NCBI GenBank assembly: GCA_902702965.1
Contig: CACRXP010000234.1
Location: 133,193-197,192 of the forward strand
Direction: 5' to 3'
Length of the DNA stretch: 64,000 nucleotides
Source of the DNA: Spirometra erinaceieuropaei
Lineage: Eukaryota > Platyhelminthes > Cestoda > Diphyllobothriidea > Diphyllobothriidae
Part shown: in pieces, positions 37,380 through 48,529 of the stretch
Numbering within the stretch: the stretch's first letter is position 1
How the letters are laid out: every line of letters starts with the position of its first letter
Program-made: the position numbers and the translations under genes
Notes under the pieces: generated by a model
Told to the model about the DNA's origin: nothing
The model's database searches: none
What the model saw: only the letters and a program-made list of their open reading frames with translations

Positions 37380-38960
37380 AGAGCCGTTAAGTCGATTGAC
37401 AACATTGCATCCAGTGGTATAAGTCACCGCTCTAGTTCGATTATATTGTCTGCCAAAAATCCATAAAGCAAATGTCCCACTTCAGTCAATCATTGCTTTA
37501 AAAAGCAGTCCCACCTACAATTCGGCACAGTGGATGTACTCAAAGCTAAAGTTCCTCCAAGGCAACTCGACTACCTCAGTTCGATCAGCCTCTTGATTCT
37601 TCATAGACCTCCGAGGTCGGAGGATTCAATCGGATGAAGTCATGGTCTCCTTCGACGTGACGTTGTTATTCACGTCCATTCCACCAAACTTTTCCCACGA
37701 AGTCTGGCGCAAGAGACTTGAAGAGGGGTACGACAAGACTCAAAATGCACTCAAAATTGAACACCTCATGAGGCTTTGATTTCTGTCAACAAACTTTCTT
37801 CACTTTCGCTGGATAGACCTATGAACAAATCAAGGGGACTCCAATGGGCTTGCCGGTTTCTGGTTTGATGGCAGATCTGGTCCTAGAGGATTTAGAAAAG
37901 ATTGCCTTCATCCAACATGAGCCGGTATTTTGGCGCCGTTACGTAGACGACACGTTTGTCATCGTAAAGAAGCACATGCGTCAACATTTCCACGGCCTGA
38001 TCAATGCAGTCTTCCATAATATAAACTTCACGAGAGAAAAAGAACAGGAACAGCAGTTGCCCTTCCTCGATGCGCTTGTCAAACGAAATCCTAACGGTGA
38101 ACTTGAAACGACAGTTTATAGAAAGGCAACGAACAACACGCAGTTTCTCAGTTTTCACAGCAACCATCCGGTGGATATAAACTCACTGCAGCAAACCGAA
38201 AGACAGAGCACGCGAGGTCCGCTATCTCCGCGACCAGTTTGTGTAAAATGGCTATCCGAGGACATTCATAAGTCGCTGCCTACGCGGTCCCTCCCAGCGG
38301 ACTCAAACAACACCATCGACGATACGGCATTCTCTGCCATACATTAAGGGCGTTTCAGAAGCGACCGAACGTATTGCTGCGGAGATAAGTGTTGGAATTG
38401 CACGCCGCCCCAAAGCCACCATGCGCAATAGGGTCATGAAAATAAAAGACCGGTGATAGCTTGAGGAGCAAACTGGAGTAGTGCATCACGTTCCGTGTCA
38501 AAACTGCCCTTGTAACTGCACAGGCCAGACTGGACGCATGCTCGGGTCGCGTATACACGAGCAAGAGCTGGCTGTGCAACGAGGCGACACAGTATCGCAA
38601 GTTGCCGCCCACATCTGCGAAATGGGCCACGAGTTTAACTTCGCAGCTACCAAAATAGTCGCCCACGCCGGAACGAAGACAGGCCGAGAATTGACTGAAG
38701 CCTGGGCCTCGGATGAGAACTTACTCAGCCGATTTATCAATCTGGCGCCGGCGTATAGAGCCCTGCGCAGTCACCTCCAGTCTTACGTCGTCGGTCGATT
38801 ACCGCCTAAGTGCCCTATAACTGTCGCCTTTTTCTGTTGTTGCTACTATCTCTGACGATGGACTCCCGCACGCGTCCAAAAGCTCACGACAATAAACAAA
38901 AATGTCCCGGTGCTCGAAACCCCTTTTTGTTCACTTATGTAAACAAGTGTTGTCCTTATC
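37380..38960 (+). mobile_element. Penelope-like retroelement (PLE-2), RT and GIY-YIG, decayed
   Basis: The longest PLE here. YCLPKIHKANVPL (about 37446) and SFDVTLLFTSIP (about 37648) are RT motifs before and at motif A. MGLPVSGLMADL (37844) is motif B and RRYVDDTFVIV (about 37940) is motif C. QLPFLDALV (about 38055) and a TTVYRKAT-type thumb follow. After a frame break, VHHVPCQNCPCNCTGQTG (38478-38531) is the GIY-YIG core, with LGSRIHEQELAV and HEFNF motifs behind it and a C-terminal ENLLSRFINLAPAYRALRS. Stops at about 37783 and 37805 and the break near 38190 inactivate it. It belongs to a different PLE family from PLE-1/3/4. Confidence 0.9.
38852..38892 (+). ncRNA. Hammerhead-like core at PLE-2 3' end, probably inactive
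   Basis: CTGACGA at 38852-38858, then a hairpin TGGACTC...GCGTCCA, then AAAAGCTCACGAC. The first half of the core and stem II are present, but GAAA reads AAAA and no NUH site with a paired U16.1 follows. It lies right after the endonuclease ORF, where PLEs carry hammerhead motifs. Kept as a low-confidence relic. Confidence 0.3.
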
Positions 38961-38969
38961 CCAGGTGAA

Positions 38970-39380
38970 TCCAACCCACCTGTTACTGGGCACCGAAATT
39001 AGCTAGAAATATGACTCAAGTAAATTGTTGTCCGGCAGAATTTTCATGTTCTTTATCTTTTTTACTGGGGCTTTCCAACTAATCGTCTGCTTTCCTGAAC
39101 TATTGCGACCTAAATTTGTTAGCCACTTTAATGGTTTTGTTCATTCTAGGCTAAGTGGATCAGGGTAATTTGTCAATAAAAGAATCCACAGGAAGAAACG
39201 ACTTTTACTGAAGGGTACTAGGCTAAAAGCCATGTGTATATTTATGGTGGCACGATAGTAAATGTGTCGCACAACTACCTAGGGACATAAACAAATTGTC
39301 CCATGGCCTGACCTTTTATTAATTTACTTCTTTGCTTCGGCACCAAGTTCGAAGTTAATTTGCAAAGAACTTAAAAACGT
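38970..39380. other. No supported feature
   Basis: Sequence between the PLE-2 tail and repeat B. Nothing recognised. Confidence 0.4.
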
Positions 39381-39387
39381 TTTAAGA

Positions 39388-39450
39388 ATGCGACAGGCCA
39401 GACAGCTGTTTCACGGTTGCTGTCGATCCTCAGTACGTCATAGGCCTTAT
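39388..39450 (-). repeat. Dispersed repeat B, copy 2, with degraded hammerhead-like motif
   Basis: Shares GACAGCTGTTTCACGG and CAGTACGTCATAGGC with 20.9 kb. On the - strand the core reads CTGAGGA, then a disrupted stem II, then GTGAAACAGCTGTC. The CAGCTG palindrome and GUC are kept, while stem II and stem I have decayed (a 4-bp deletion removes the CGTC that closes stem I in copy 1). Confidence 0.45.
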
Positions 39451-39631
39451 GAAGTGAGGTAAAAACGCGTCAGGTAGGCGTGTGACTTTCACTATCAAGG
39501 TTAGGATCTTGCTTGATCCCATGCCGTCCGCCCGGCAGCTTGATACTGGCGACATTGGACGTTTTGTCATAGGACACATGCCACTTACAGTACGTAAGCA
39601 GCCTTCTAAGAGGCTGGAAATAAATTCTTCG

Positions 39632-39960
39632 TAAAAGACCTCTTCAAGCATGGTCCGAAAGTTGATATGAGTATTCGAACTGAAATCCGTCACAAAATAA
39701 TCACGTTATACTTACATACCGCTAACAGGCAACCAGTGGTATACAGTTGCCCAGACACGCGTGCTTCGCCGATCTTATACCGCTGCCTGACGCAGCTGCG
39801 AGGGGTTCGGCCACAGCACTGGCTCCCGCAGCCCTCCCCGTCTGTTTTCTGATATATGAACTTTAGTTTCACCTTGCTTTATTTAATGTCCCGATTAAAT
39901 TTTTGCGCAAATTTAGAATATATACTTACGAACAGACCTTTTCAGGTACGGTTCGAAAGT
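39632..39960 (-). repeat. Family A ribozyme repeat, - strand copy, degraded ribozyme
   Basis: A unit-length (about 330 bp) inverted copy: GGTCCGAAAGTTGATATGAG at 39650 is the reverse of the TCATATCAA...GGACCG blocks, and CCCAGACACGCGTGC at 39753 is the reverse of the stem III/stem I strand. On the - strand, stem II GCCGA/TCGGC is kept, but CTGACGA has become CTGTG and GAAA reads GAAG. It adjoins a + strand copy at about 39960, so the two lie in inverted orientation. Confidence 0.65.
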
Positions 39961-39962
39961 TC

Positions 39963-40195
39963 GGAGTCCCGAAGAATTTGCCCCAAGTTCGCGCACTAAT
40001 TTCCTCGGAAATAAAATAAAGTAAGATAAAACTGGAATACATATAATAGAAGACACATGGATAAGGCCGGGGAACCCAGTGATGGGTCCGAACCCCTCGT
40101 AGCTGCGTCAGGCAGCGGCACAAGATCGGCGAAAAGCGCGTATCTGGGCATTTAACTGGTACCTATATTGTCAGCACAGTAAATAGTTGCATAAA
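39963..40195 (+). repeat. Family A ribozyme repeat, + strand copy, degraded ribozyme
   Basis: Begins AAGTTCGCGCACTAATTTCC at about 39985 and continues through the unit to TGGTACCTATATTGTCAG (about 40157-40174). The ribozyme region (40062-40150) keeps CCCA, CCGA/TCGG, GAAA and TCTGGG. CTGACGA reads GTGATGG and CACGCGTG reads AGCGCGTA, so the core and stem III are broken. Confidence 0.65.
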
Positions 40196-40199
40196 ACTC

Positions 40200-43100
40200 G
40201 TTTTTGGACAGCACTTTATATAAAATAAACCCAGGAAGCGCAAAATGATTGATGACTGTGAGCTGAGATCAGTGAGAATGTAAGTATTGATGATCACAGA
40301 ATTAACAGTTAATGTAAACATCAGCATGACCCTGGATCTTACGGGCAAATCACATGAAATTTTCGGTCCTGTGAAAAAAAATATCTGACGTTTTCAATTT
40401 TGGTGGCAGTTACCCCTTATTCTAACAGGATTACCCTAGTTTGATAAAGTAAACGGAATTTGAATGTTTCTTTTAAAAAGGCCTTTCTCGACTGCAGCTT
40501 TTTGCGTGCACGTCCTGACTAATATTTTCACCAGGAAGAGCCTTTTTGAGCAAACTCCGTTTGTCTTTTAAGCACGCTATTTTTGAATATTTTCTTTCGT
40601 AGAATTTTAATTTTTCCGGAGAATTATCCTTCTTTTGGCATTATTTGTCTTCAAGTTCAGATTAAAGGAAGCATATGGCTCAACAGGCAACTGTACTGTA
40701 AACTAGATTTTCGATTTTGTCTCGGGAATACTAGTCGAGAATGCACACGATATGTTGCAGCTATATTTATTTCAATTTTTTATAGCAATTAATATACTGG
40801 TCTTTGCTTTCGAGTTATGTTTCTTTAAAAACATACAACGCATCCTTTATATTCAGGATATTCTTCAGCAGCACCAAACTTATATTTGAATATTAGACAA
40901 ATGTCCTTGAGATATGTAACATATTACCGGATTTTCATACCAAAGTCAGAAACAGGGTGATTAAAAAACGTATTCAACCAAATTCTTAATAATCTTCCTT
41001 CATATAATCCGACGGTTCTTGTTTGTTTTTCAAAATTGCTTTCGGCTACTTCGGCCAGAATTGGGCATTTGAAGTGAATTAAGTCATCGGCTGGCCAGTA
41101 TAGATTTTTTTTCGAGTATTGCAAAATACATCGCTCTGTGATCCTTAGTAAAATTTAACAGAAGAGGCCTTCTGTACAGAAATATTAGATGATCCTTAAA
41201 GCATAAAAAATGCTGATGCTCGGTTTACCGATGTTCTTGCTTCAGAAGAAAACACAACTTCGATCAATTTGACCATAAGTGGCATGCAATCTGGTCTTAG
41301 GTCAAAACGTTTCCATTGATGGACAATTTCTCTCAGCCTTAATCCTGGTTCTAAAGTAGTTAGCAGAATGTGACAGACAATCAACGAATATTCCCGATTC
41401 GTTCTTACAGATTAAGTACAAATCCCAAAAAAAATAATTGTAAAATTAAAGATAACTTCTAGCAGCCTTTTGAAGGCTCAGTCGCATGAGCACATCATGT
41501 CGACACGATCGATTGCCTACGTTTTTAGTTATATATAAAGCACAGTTGTCACTACGTTTCTCGTCTTTCTCGTGAATGTCGGGTGAAGTCTTGAAGACCT
41601 CCAGATAGGCGTTTATAAAGGACTGTTTTCGGCACAAAGGGATTGGCGTTAAAGCGAACTAACTATGTGCAAAGTATTTTAGTTTGCGGCTGTGCGTTAA
41701 CCGGCCAAAAGATTATCTGAACATTTGAAGGCTGTATGTTCCTATTTATAAAGCTCAGCTCTTTCGAGGTAAGAGTCTCATTAGAAATTGTTTGGATGTG
41801 AGCACTTTCACCAAACAACTCTAAGTCTTTTAACAACAGCTACACACGTTGCAGACCTCTCCGTTGCTGAGGGTCACACTAAACCATAATCTGCTAATCA
41901 TAGGCTACTATCATACTTTTCGCTCCTTCATTAGCCTAGAAAAGTCTACTTCAATTCTCAGGGTCACCTCTATGTATTATTCCAAAAGTTGAGAGGAAAT
42001 GTTGTCCTTTAAGTACGTCAAAAGTCTTTTCTTGATGTCAAACTTGGAAGAACCTCCAAAGTGGGAAATTATTAAGCACTGCCTGCAGGCTTTCGTTAGT
42101 GTTTGCAAAATGTTAGGACTCGATACGCCATGGAAGCGCCAGAACCAGAGGATGTGCAGTCCAAATGCCAAACGTAAGTCTAGCCAATCCGTTGGCGAAA
42201 GGGCATCATATGAAATGCCAACAACGATCGCGATTAAGTACACAGACGATTTTCTAGCTGCATAATGCAACCGAATAACCCATTCATTTCGCTTGCTTGA
42301 GGTCTACATGAGTGCGTTTCTCCTCTTGATAATCAACCCTATCTTTCCGTAGTCGGTAGGCAGTTCTGAAATGTAACAGAAAGTTCTCCCAAAAATGTGC
42401 CAAGCAGTCGGAGGAGATTTTGCCATTGAAGTCTCGCATGGAATATATCACGTTTTGAGGTGTTTTTTGATGGGTAACCTATGAAATATATCTGCTTTTT
42501 CTGTATCTTCTTTGCTGTTTCTGGCCCACCTCCCGGCGAAGACGTGTGGTACTTCCCCTAATTTACAATAAAAATTTCCTTTCACATTGGTTGAAAGGTA
42601 GCTTTTTAAGTAAACCATAATAAATGGAAAATTATGCCCAGATACTATCGTTTGCAACACAGCACTAGCCGCTGCCTAAAACCTTTCTCCAACGTGGATT
42701 AATTCAACCAAAAAACTTAATTTATATAAACTTTGTATGGTTGAATATCGCTTTGGTCACATACGAGTTTAATCTTTAACAGTACAGGAGCCCCCTTTAT
42801 TGATCTTGCTAGGTATACATACTAGAAGCTTACTGCCGGTTGTAAAGCTCCCACTTACTATCGCCTAAAGACCGCTTTTTGCGCATAGTCATACTTGTTT
42901 CTACGTTATAAACGTTTACTTAAATATTTGGTTTATCTTAGGTGTATCATTTTGCATATAACAAACCCTTTCCTAAAATAAAGGTGATCATCTGGATCGT
43001 ATATACTTCTGAATTACACAGAAAATCCTTGATCACCAACTTCTAGGCAGATTCGCCGGTCAGAACATTGAAATAAAGTCCATGTAGGGGCCCTTTTTGC

Positions 43101-45780
43101 ATTCTTTATAAACTGCTAGTATACTATCAAAATTTGGACCATACGAGGCTGCAACCAGCTAATTTTGTCAGAACGTTTTAGATTTCTTTTACTTAGATCA
43201 ACAGCTAGAGTACAAGGTTAATTACGGATTTACACAATGCCTCTTCTTGAGGTTCAGGTTCGTAGGAAATCTTATTGGGCTGAGTTTTCATCTTTTTAAC
43301 TAAGGGATGAGATATGCGCTTGCGAATTCCCAGGCCGTTGGAGCAAATGAGTGTCTTGCTTTTGTGTAATCCACGACGCGGTCCGTTATGTCAGCAAGTG
43401 ATTATTCGAAGAAAGAGTGATAAGTAAATTTACTTTCGCAATCTCCATGTTATGGACAAAGAAAGAAAAATGCATGAGTTGTAGTCGCTATTTCAGAAAA
43501 TAACATTCCTCTAGTCTATCATACTCTTTGAGATAATGAGTCTAACAACTAAAAACGCATATTTTTGCCTGTTACTGTGGAAAGAATTTTGCAAAATAGT
43601 TTACGTAGACGATGTCAACCTCTTCGGAAACTTTTAGCGCGTTTCACGTGCTACTCAATGTGCGGCGTCATAACAGCTTTGAGGTTTTTCATGATTAAAC
43701 TCTTTTAACCATTTTACAACATGACTACCCCTTTTCCAGCTGCATGTGAAAAGTTTTCACTTTTGACTAGAAATTCAAGAAGTAAATTCGTTTTTAACAC
43801 GTTTTTACTAAACACATCCTATAAAGGATGTATCCATCCGTTTTTCAGAAATAGCGCTATTAAACAACCCACCTGCAAAGTATTTTAATAGCTCTAGCAC
43901 GATGATCCGTGGCAAAGGGCGTTAGGGTTTTTTAAGACAAAAATTAGTAGAAAATAAATTCTGACCAATAATTCAGTGATGTTCAAATTGATGAAAGTCA
44001 CGACCACATTGCTCATGCCTTCAGGTTGAACTGAATATGGAAAATCACCTTCAGTTAGCAAGGGTTGAGACTTTAGAAACTTTCAGAATGTACACCCGAA
44101 GTTTTAAAGCGCAGATCAGTCATAATTGAATATGAACTCAGTCTCTAAAGAGATTTAGCACAGGTTGTTTGGTCACAATATTTTTGATTTTTTTTTTAAA
44201 CCGCTGATTCGGCCTATAGCGACCTTGAAACACGATAAGATAGCAGTTACTAGAAACTGGAACCAGTGTCTGCGCTGATGTCGTTGTTTCGTTCTATCCG
44301 GACTCCCCTCTGGATGCGCTAAGGTGGAATGCTAGCAGCAGGCGCACATATGGAAGAAACCTCATCGTCTTGCTTACGCCGGTATCCGCAACACGTTGTT
44401 CTTTTGTTTTTGTGAATGCACTCTTTCCGTTTGTTGCAGCCCTTTCGTGCCGCCCAAAGAAGCACTCAGCTGTCGGCTGATTTTGGACCTGCTCCTAGTT
44501 TCTCTGGACGTGTGGTCATTAACTTGACCCAGAAATTCGACTCTTCAAAGAGTCGGCCTTTTCGTTACGTAGCTTTCGTGCTTCCCACCGCACCGGCTTA
44601 TTCGCACTTGCACTTTTTGCAGCCGTCTATTACTCCGAGGGTGTTGTTTGTCGAAACACAGTCAGTGAATGCTTGACCTTTTCCTCATCTGACAAGAGTT
44701 TCTCTGACAGCCGGAGTGCTATAGTGTGTCCCTAGGCGGGCAAATAGGAATTCGCATTCTATTTCATTCGGGACTGAATTTCTGGACAATCGCAGTTATG
44801 TTTATACCTTTCCTAGACTAAGATCTTACGCGGTCATTGATTGGTTGTTATATTACAGGGCATAACTGTCAAAGGGGATATGTGACCATCCAGAATTAGC
44901 CAGTCATATTGATGCTGTCTGTATTTCATACGGTCGTTTGGTTTGTAGGATAGAAAATACTTTTGATCTCTCTTTAAGAACACATAAATTAGTCAATAAA
45001 TACACGCATGAGTGAGATTTTCCCATTGTCAAATTTGAAAACTGCATTGAGGGGTCGTTCAAGCGGAAATTTGTTTCATTACGAAACCAACTGCAGAAAT
45101 GCTTTCACAAAAACGGAATATAAGATCAACAAACGGCAATCAAACTAATTGACAAACGAGGTTCCGATAAATACCCCGGATGTCACAACTTATTAGTCGT
45201 CTGCTGACATGCTTGTCAGCCTTTTCTGCTGTTGCAATGGTATAAGCTTGTTGTAAAAGGCTAGTTAAAGTTTGCTGGAAGGTATATTTAATTGGCCTGA
45301 TCACGACGGTTCATACAGAGCTCTGACGTGTTTGCTGACGCTCGTTCCTTGACGTCCGTTCCTTGATTTATACCTGCCTCCTACTGTGCTGGAATGAAAC
45401 TTTCCTACTACAATAAAGTGCAGAAGCACTACGCTTGCAATGCCGCAATACTCGCTAGTAGCTCTTTCTGTGGACTTTCTAATCTAGTTGTTGAGCACTT
45501 TTGTACAAAATGCCTATTGGTTTCCATTTGCCAGGATTCCGATTTTAATTTTTTTCCGCATTCCGAATCAGCTGGTTCGAGGACGGTTTATGAAATAAGG
45601 AAGCGTCGCTTTCTTATCTTGGTCTGGCAAAACTATTTTTCCCTGTTAAAGTACAATAAAAATGAAGTTTTCCGACAGTTTGCATAATCGTGCGAGCACT
45701 CGGAGGACACATTTTCTTTGGTTACATATCTTTCTTAAACAGCGTTTGCAAAATAGCAGCTAACCGAACTTTCAGCAACT
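40200..45780. other. Large gene-free stretch, no supported feature
   Basis: 5.6 kb without a recognisable domain, exon or repeat. The 88-codon + frame at 41999 and its - strand partner (41977-42270), and the + frame at 44416-44676, show no family motif. AT-rich background, with 44250-44720 somewhat GC-richer for no visible reason. Confidence 0.45.
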
Positions 45781-45799
45781 GAAGCCTAGAACGGGGATG

Positions 45800-46112
45800 G
45801 TGTGTGTAGCACGCGTAGAGGGGCCTTTCGTTCCTGTAGGTCAGCTTGCCCGATCCACTGCGGTCTTTTTGACTCCCTTGACACCGGTCTCGTGTGGATG
45901 AGGAACACATGAGTGCGGAAGGTCTTGCGCAAGTCCACCGCCAATATGAATAATCCACGCCAAAGTCGCCATCTATGCGCCTGCCAAGGTGTGGAACACC
46001 GGGTAGGCATCGTCGTTCTCGCAGGTCGAACTATCATAGACGCATTGCTGATTAGTGACAGCAAATTAACCAAAAAAATATCTATTACAGAATTACTTGT
46101 CTTTGTTTGCTG
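45800..46112. repeat. Dispersed repeat C, copy 1, interrupted by PLE-3
   Basis: Shares ordered blocks with about 48060-48320, including CGGTCTTTTTGACTC (45868) and a diverged CAAGTCGCCAT...GGCATCGTCGTTCT block (45963-46020). Sequence after the PLE-3 insertion (47199 onward, CTTATCACCACAGTATT) resembles the continuation at 48315 (CATTGTCACAGTACTT), so PLE-3 landed inside this repeat. Confidence 0.55.
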
Positions 46113-46127
46113 ACACATGTGAAATTC
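46113..46127. repeat. 15-bp target site duplication, left
   Basis: ACACATGTGAAATTC directly left of the PLE-3 insertion. The same 15 bases recur at 47184-47198 in the same orientation directly right of it. Confidence 0.7.
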
Positions 46128-46856
46128 AGAAGAGAGAGTGGCGAGTGAACGTTCCTTTCGGTAAATTCTCATCAGGCCAATACAATTACATAGGGCGGGG
46201 TACAGTGAGTGAAACAAAAATCGATAAAAGTTAGGTTTTAAATTACAGGCTCGGCAAGAGCGGAAGGGCGCCGAAAGTTGTATGTGGTTAGTCAACCTTT
46301 GACCACGGTAAGCGCGGAGCCTGAACAAGGTTCTTTTGGGCGCATAGGGTCGGTTTTCGTAACCTTATGGCGGCCGCTTCTGCTGTTGCTAGCAGGCGCT
46401 GGCCCAGTAGCTTAGGGTAGCTCGAGGGGACCTTGTAAATCATACGAAATGCTTCGGTGGGGTCCACACGATGCCCTGAGTCCACTGCATGCGCAAGGAT
46501 GGCACTGTCTATTCTCCTAGTTTCACCCTTTGCCAGCCATGCGGGAAGGTGCTCTCGTATTCTTTTGGAAAGGCGCCGACTCGTACGACCAATATAACCT
46601 GCTCCACGGGAGCAAGTGAATGAGTAGATGCACATTGAGGCGGTCTGAGGTGGCAGCCTATCCTTGCCTTCTCCGCGTAGAATAGGGTTAGTGGAGAATG
46701 ATATGCGAACCCTTGCTGCTGGGAAGGTTCCCGAGACAGCTTGGTCAAGGCGTCTTCTTAGGAGTTCACCTGCAGCGTCTCCTTGAAAAGGGACTTTTAG
46801 GAACAACGTTTTCTTCTCGGCGGTTAGTGTGGTGGGTTTTGCAGGTCGTTCGGCAA
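46128..46856 (-). mobile_element. Penelope-like retroelement (PLE-3), endonuclease and 3' UTR, - strand arm
   Basis: Open without stops from the junction at 46856 to the TAG/TGA near 46288 on the - strand. TAEKKTLFLKVPFQGD (about 46830-46785) is the linker after RT, CIYSFTCSRGAGYIGRTSRR (about 46632-46573) is the GIY-YIG core with conserved Arg, and HAVDSGHRVDP follows. The C-terminus is NLVQAPRLPWSKVD. RT is absent (5' truncation). The 3' UTR runs to 46128 and includes a hammerhead-like motif at 46145-46175. The first 312 bp of this arm are repeated in inverted orientation at 46854-47165. Confidence 0.88.
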
Positions 46857-47183
46857 GGTCCCCTCGAGCTACCCTAAGCTACTGGGCCAGCGCCTGTTAG
46901 CAACAGCAGAAGCGGCCGCCATAAGGTTACGAAAACCGACCCTATGCGCCCAAAAGAACCTTGTTCAGGCTCCGCGCTTACCATGGTCAAAGGTTGACTA
47001 ACCACATACAACTTTCGGCGCCCTTCCGCTCTTGCCGAGCCTGTAATTTAAAACCTAACTTTTATCGATTTTTGTTTCACTCACTGTACCCCGCCCTATG
47101 TAATTGTATTTGCCTGATGAGAATTTACCGAAAGGAACGTTCACTCGCCACTCTCTCTTCTGAATATAGTGATGGGGATTTTC
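46854..47183 (+). mobile_element. PLE-3, + strand arm (C-terminal coding end and 3' UTR)
   Basis: Nearly identical (I see about 3-4 mismatches and no indels in 312 bp) to the reverse complement of 46124-46435. It begins abruptly inside the endonuclease C-terminus and runs through the 3' UTR. The right edge extends 18 nt further than the left arm before the 15-bp duplication. The two arms are head to head with a 418-bp spacer that belongs to the - strand arm. Confidence 0.85.
47114..47142 (+). ncRNA. Minimal hammerhead-like motif in PLE-3 3' UTR
   Basis: CTGATGAGAATTTACCGAAA (47114-47133) followed by GGAACGTTC, an 8-base palindrome (GAACGTTC) in stem III position, then AC. CUGAUGA and GAAA are both intact, and the spacing allows only a very short stem II. 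The base at 16.1 is A rather than U, so the single-copy site is not canonical. The mirror copy is at 46145-46175 on -. This fits published minimal hammerheads of metazoan PLEs, thought to act as dimers. Confidence 0.5.
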
Positions 47184-47198
47184 ACACATGTGAAATTC
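47184..47198. repeat. 15-bp target site duplication, right
   Basis: Second copy of ACACATGTGAAATTC, closing the PLE-3 head-to-head insertion. Confidence 0.7.
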
Positions 47199-47599
47199 TC
47201 TAGGCTTATCACCACAGTATTTGCAAAACCGTCCACCAATCTACACACTTTGCCCTGAGACAGAACAGAAAACCTCGCTTTTAAGAAAATAATTCTAACT
47301 TACGGCAGATGGCAATAGAGCTCTACCGGGAATAAAAAAATCGAGACACCACAAGCACTGTGACAGCCGTTTTATTGCAATTTTGACCAATAAAACAAGA
47401 TTTGTCCGTATCAAACATTTGGTAAATATCAGTAACAGAACCTGACAGCAGTCCAATTTAGCTGTTTTTATTACTATAAATAGCAGTGTTAATAATAGTA
47501 CCCGTACTTACACTACAAATCTAACATTACAACCGTTGTTGTCAATAAGGAAATTGCTGTCAGTTCCATCTTAACTACCCAAGTACTAGTGTCCTAACA

Positions 47600-48320
47600 A
47601 CGGCTAACGCGAGAGGTGCGTCAAACCAACTCGGAGGCCAGATCATAATACGCCCTACGTTAATGGAGTGGCGTCCGCATAACAAATGTCACAGATGGAC
47701 ATTGTGGTGGCAAGCTTAGGCGTGGACTCAAGCCGCTCCGGCCACATGAGTCAGGTGACTGATCGGCTCAGACAGTTGATTGCTACCAGAGGAAGAGAAG
47801 ATTGAGGTCAACTTTGAGGACTCCGTTCTCACGACACTTTAGCGCATATTTCTCATTATAACCAGTCTGGCGCGTTTGAATCTCTCTCGGTGCGCTAAAA
47901 GCCGTGGTGTGAAAGGCTGCCAAATGACGGGATAACTCAGTCCCCCTCTCAGGACGAAGAGTCAGGCTGCAATGTGACCTGTTGGGATCCGAGCCTCATT
48001 TTTGTTGTTTTGGTGGAAACCTGTTCCTCTGTGCATGGACCAGACGTGTTTAGCACGCTTACAGGGGCCATTTAGCTTTGTCGACCACTGCGCCCGATCC
48101 CGCCTTCGGTCTTTTTGACTCTGTCCTGAGACCAGATTCAGGTAGGTAAGAGGAGAGAGAGTGCAACAAATACAATACAAGTCTAGTACAATTATAAACT
48201 AATTCCCACACAAGTCACCATCCCTGTGCCTGTTATGCTGCGGAGCAAACGGCGGGCATCATCGTCTAGGACAGTCGAGCTGACTCATGTCGTATTTTGG
48301 CTAAGTAATTCACTTCATTG
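47600..48320. repeat. Dispersed repeat C, copy 2, and adjoining retroelement-like DNA
   Basis: GC-richer than its surroundings. 48060-48320 aligns with 45830-46060 (shared CGGTCTTTTTGACTC and the CAAGTCACCAT...GGGCATCATCGTCT block). 47600-47900 (with GGCGTGGACTCAAGCCGCTC at 47719) looks like the body of the same or a neighbouring short retroelement. No coding motif. Confidence 0.5.
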
Positions 48321-48529
48321 TCACAGTACTTCTTCAACCTATCCAACTGACGAACTAGTTCAACCACGTGTGCTGACACTAAAACATACGTGTGCCAGTA
48401 ATCACGGTGGAGTTCAGAGACCACCGCATGCAGCACACAGGTTTCCATGTCTTTTCTGTAAACTGAGACCTTTCACTGATTATTTGAATAGAACTACACA
48501 TTCGGGGACAATTTTGTCCCCCTGAACGT

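Noticed and set aside
41999..42265. Possible RT fragment from KYTDDFLAA near 42240
   Set aside because: The DD resembles RT motif C, but none of the other RT motifs surrounds it in order on either side.
45786..46328. 180-codon - strand open frame
   Set aside because: It runs through the PLE-3 3' UTR, the target duplication and repeat C. It is in a different frame from the endonuclease ORF and has no motif.
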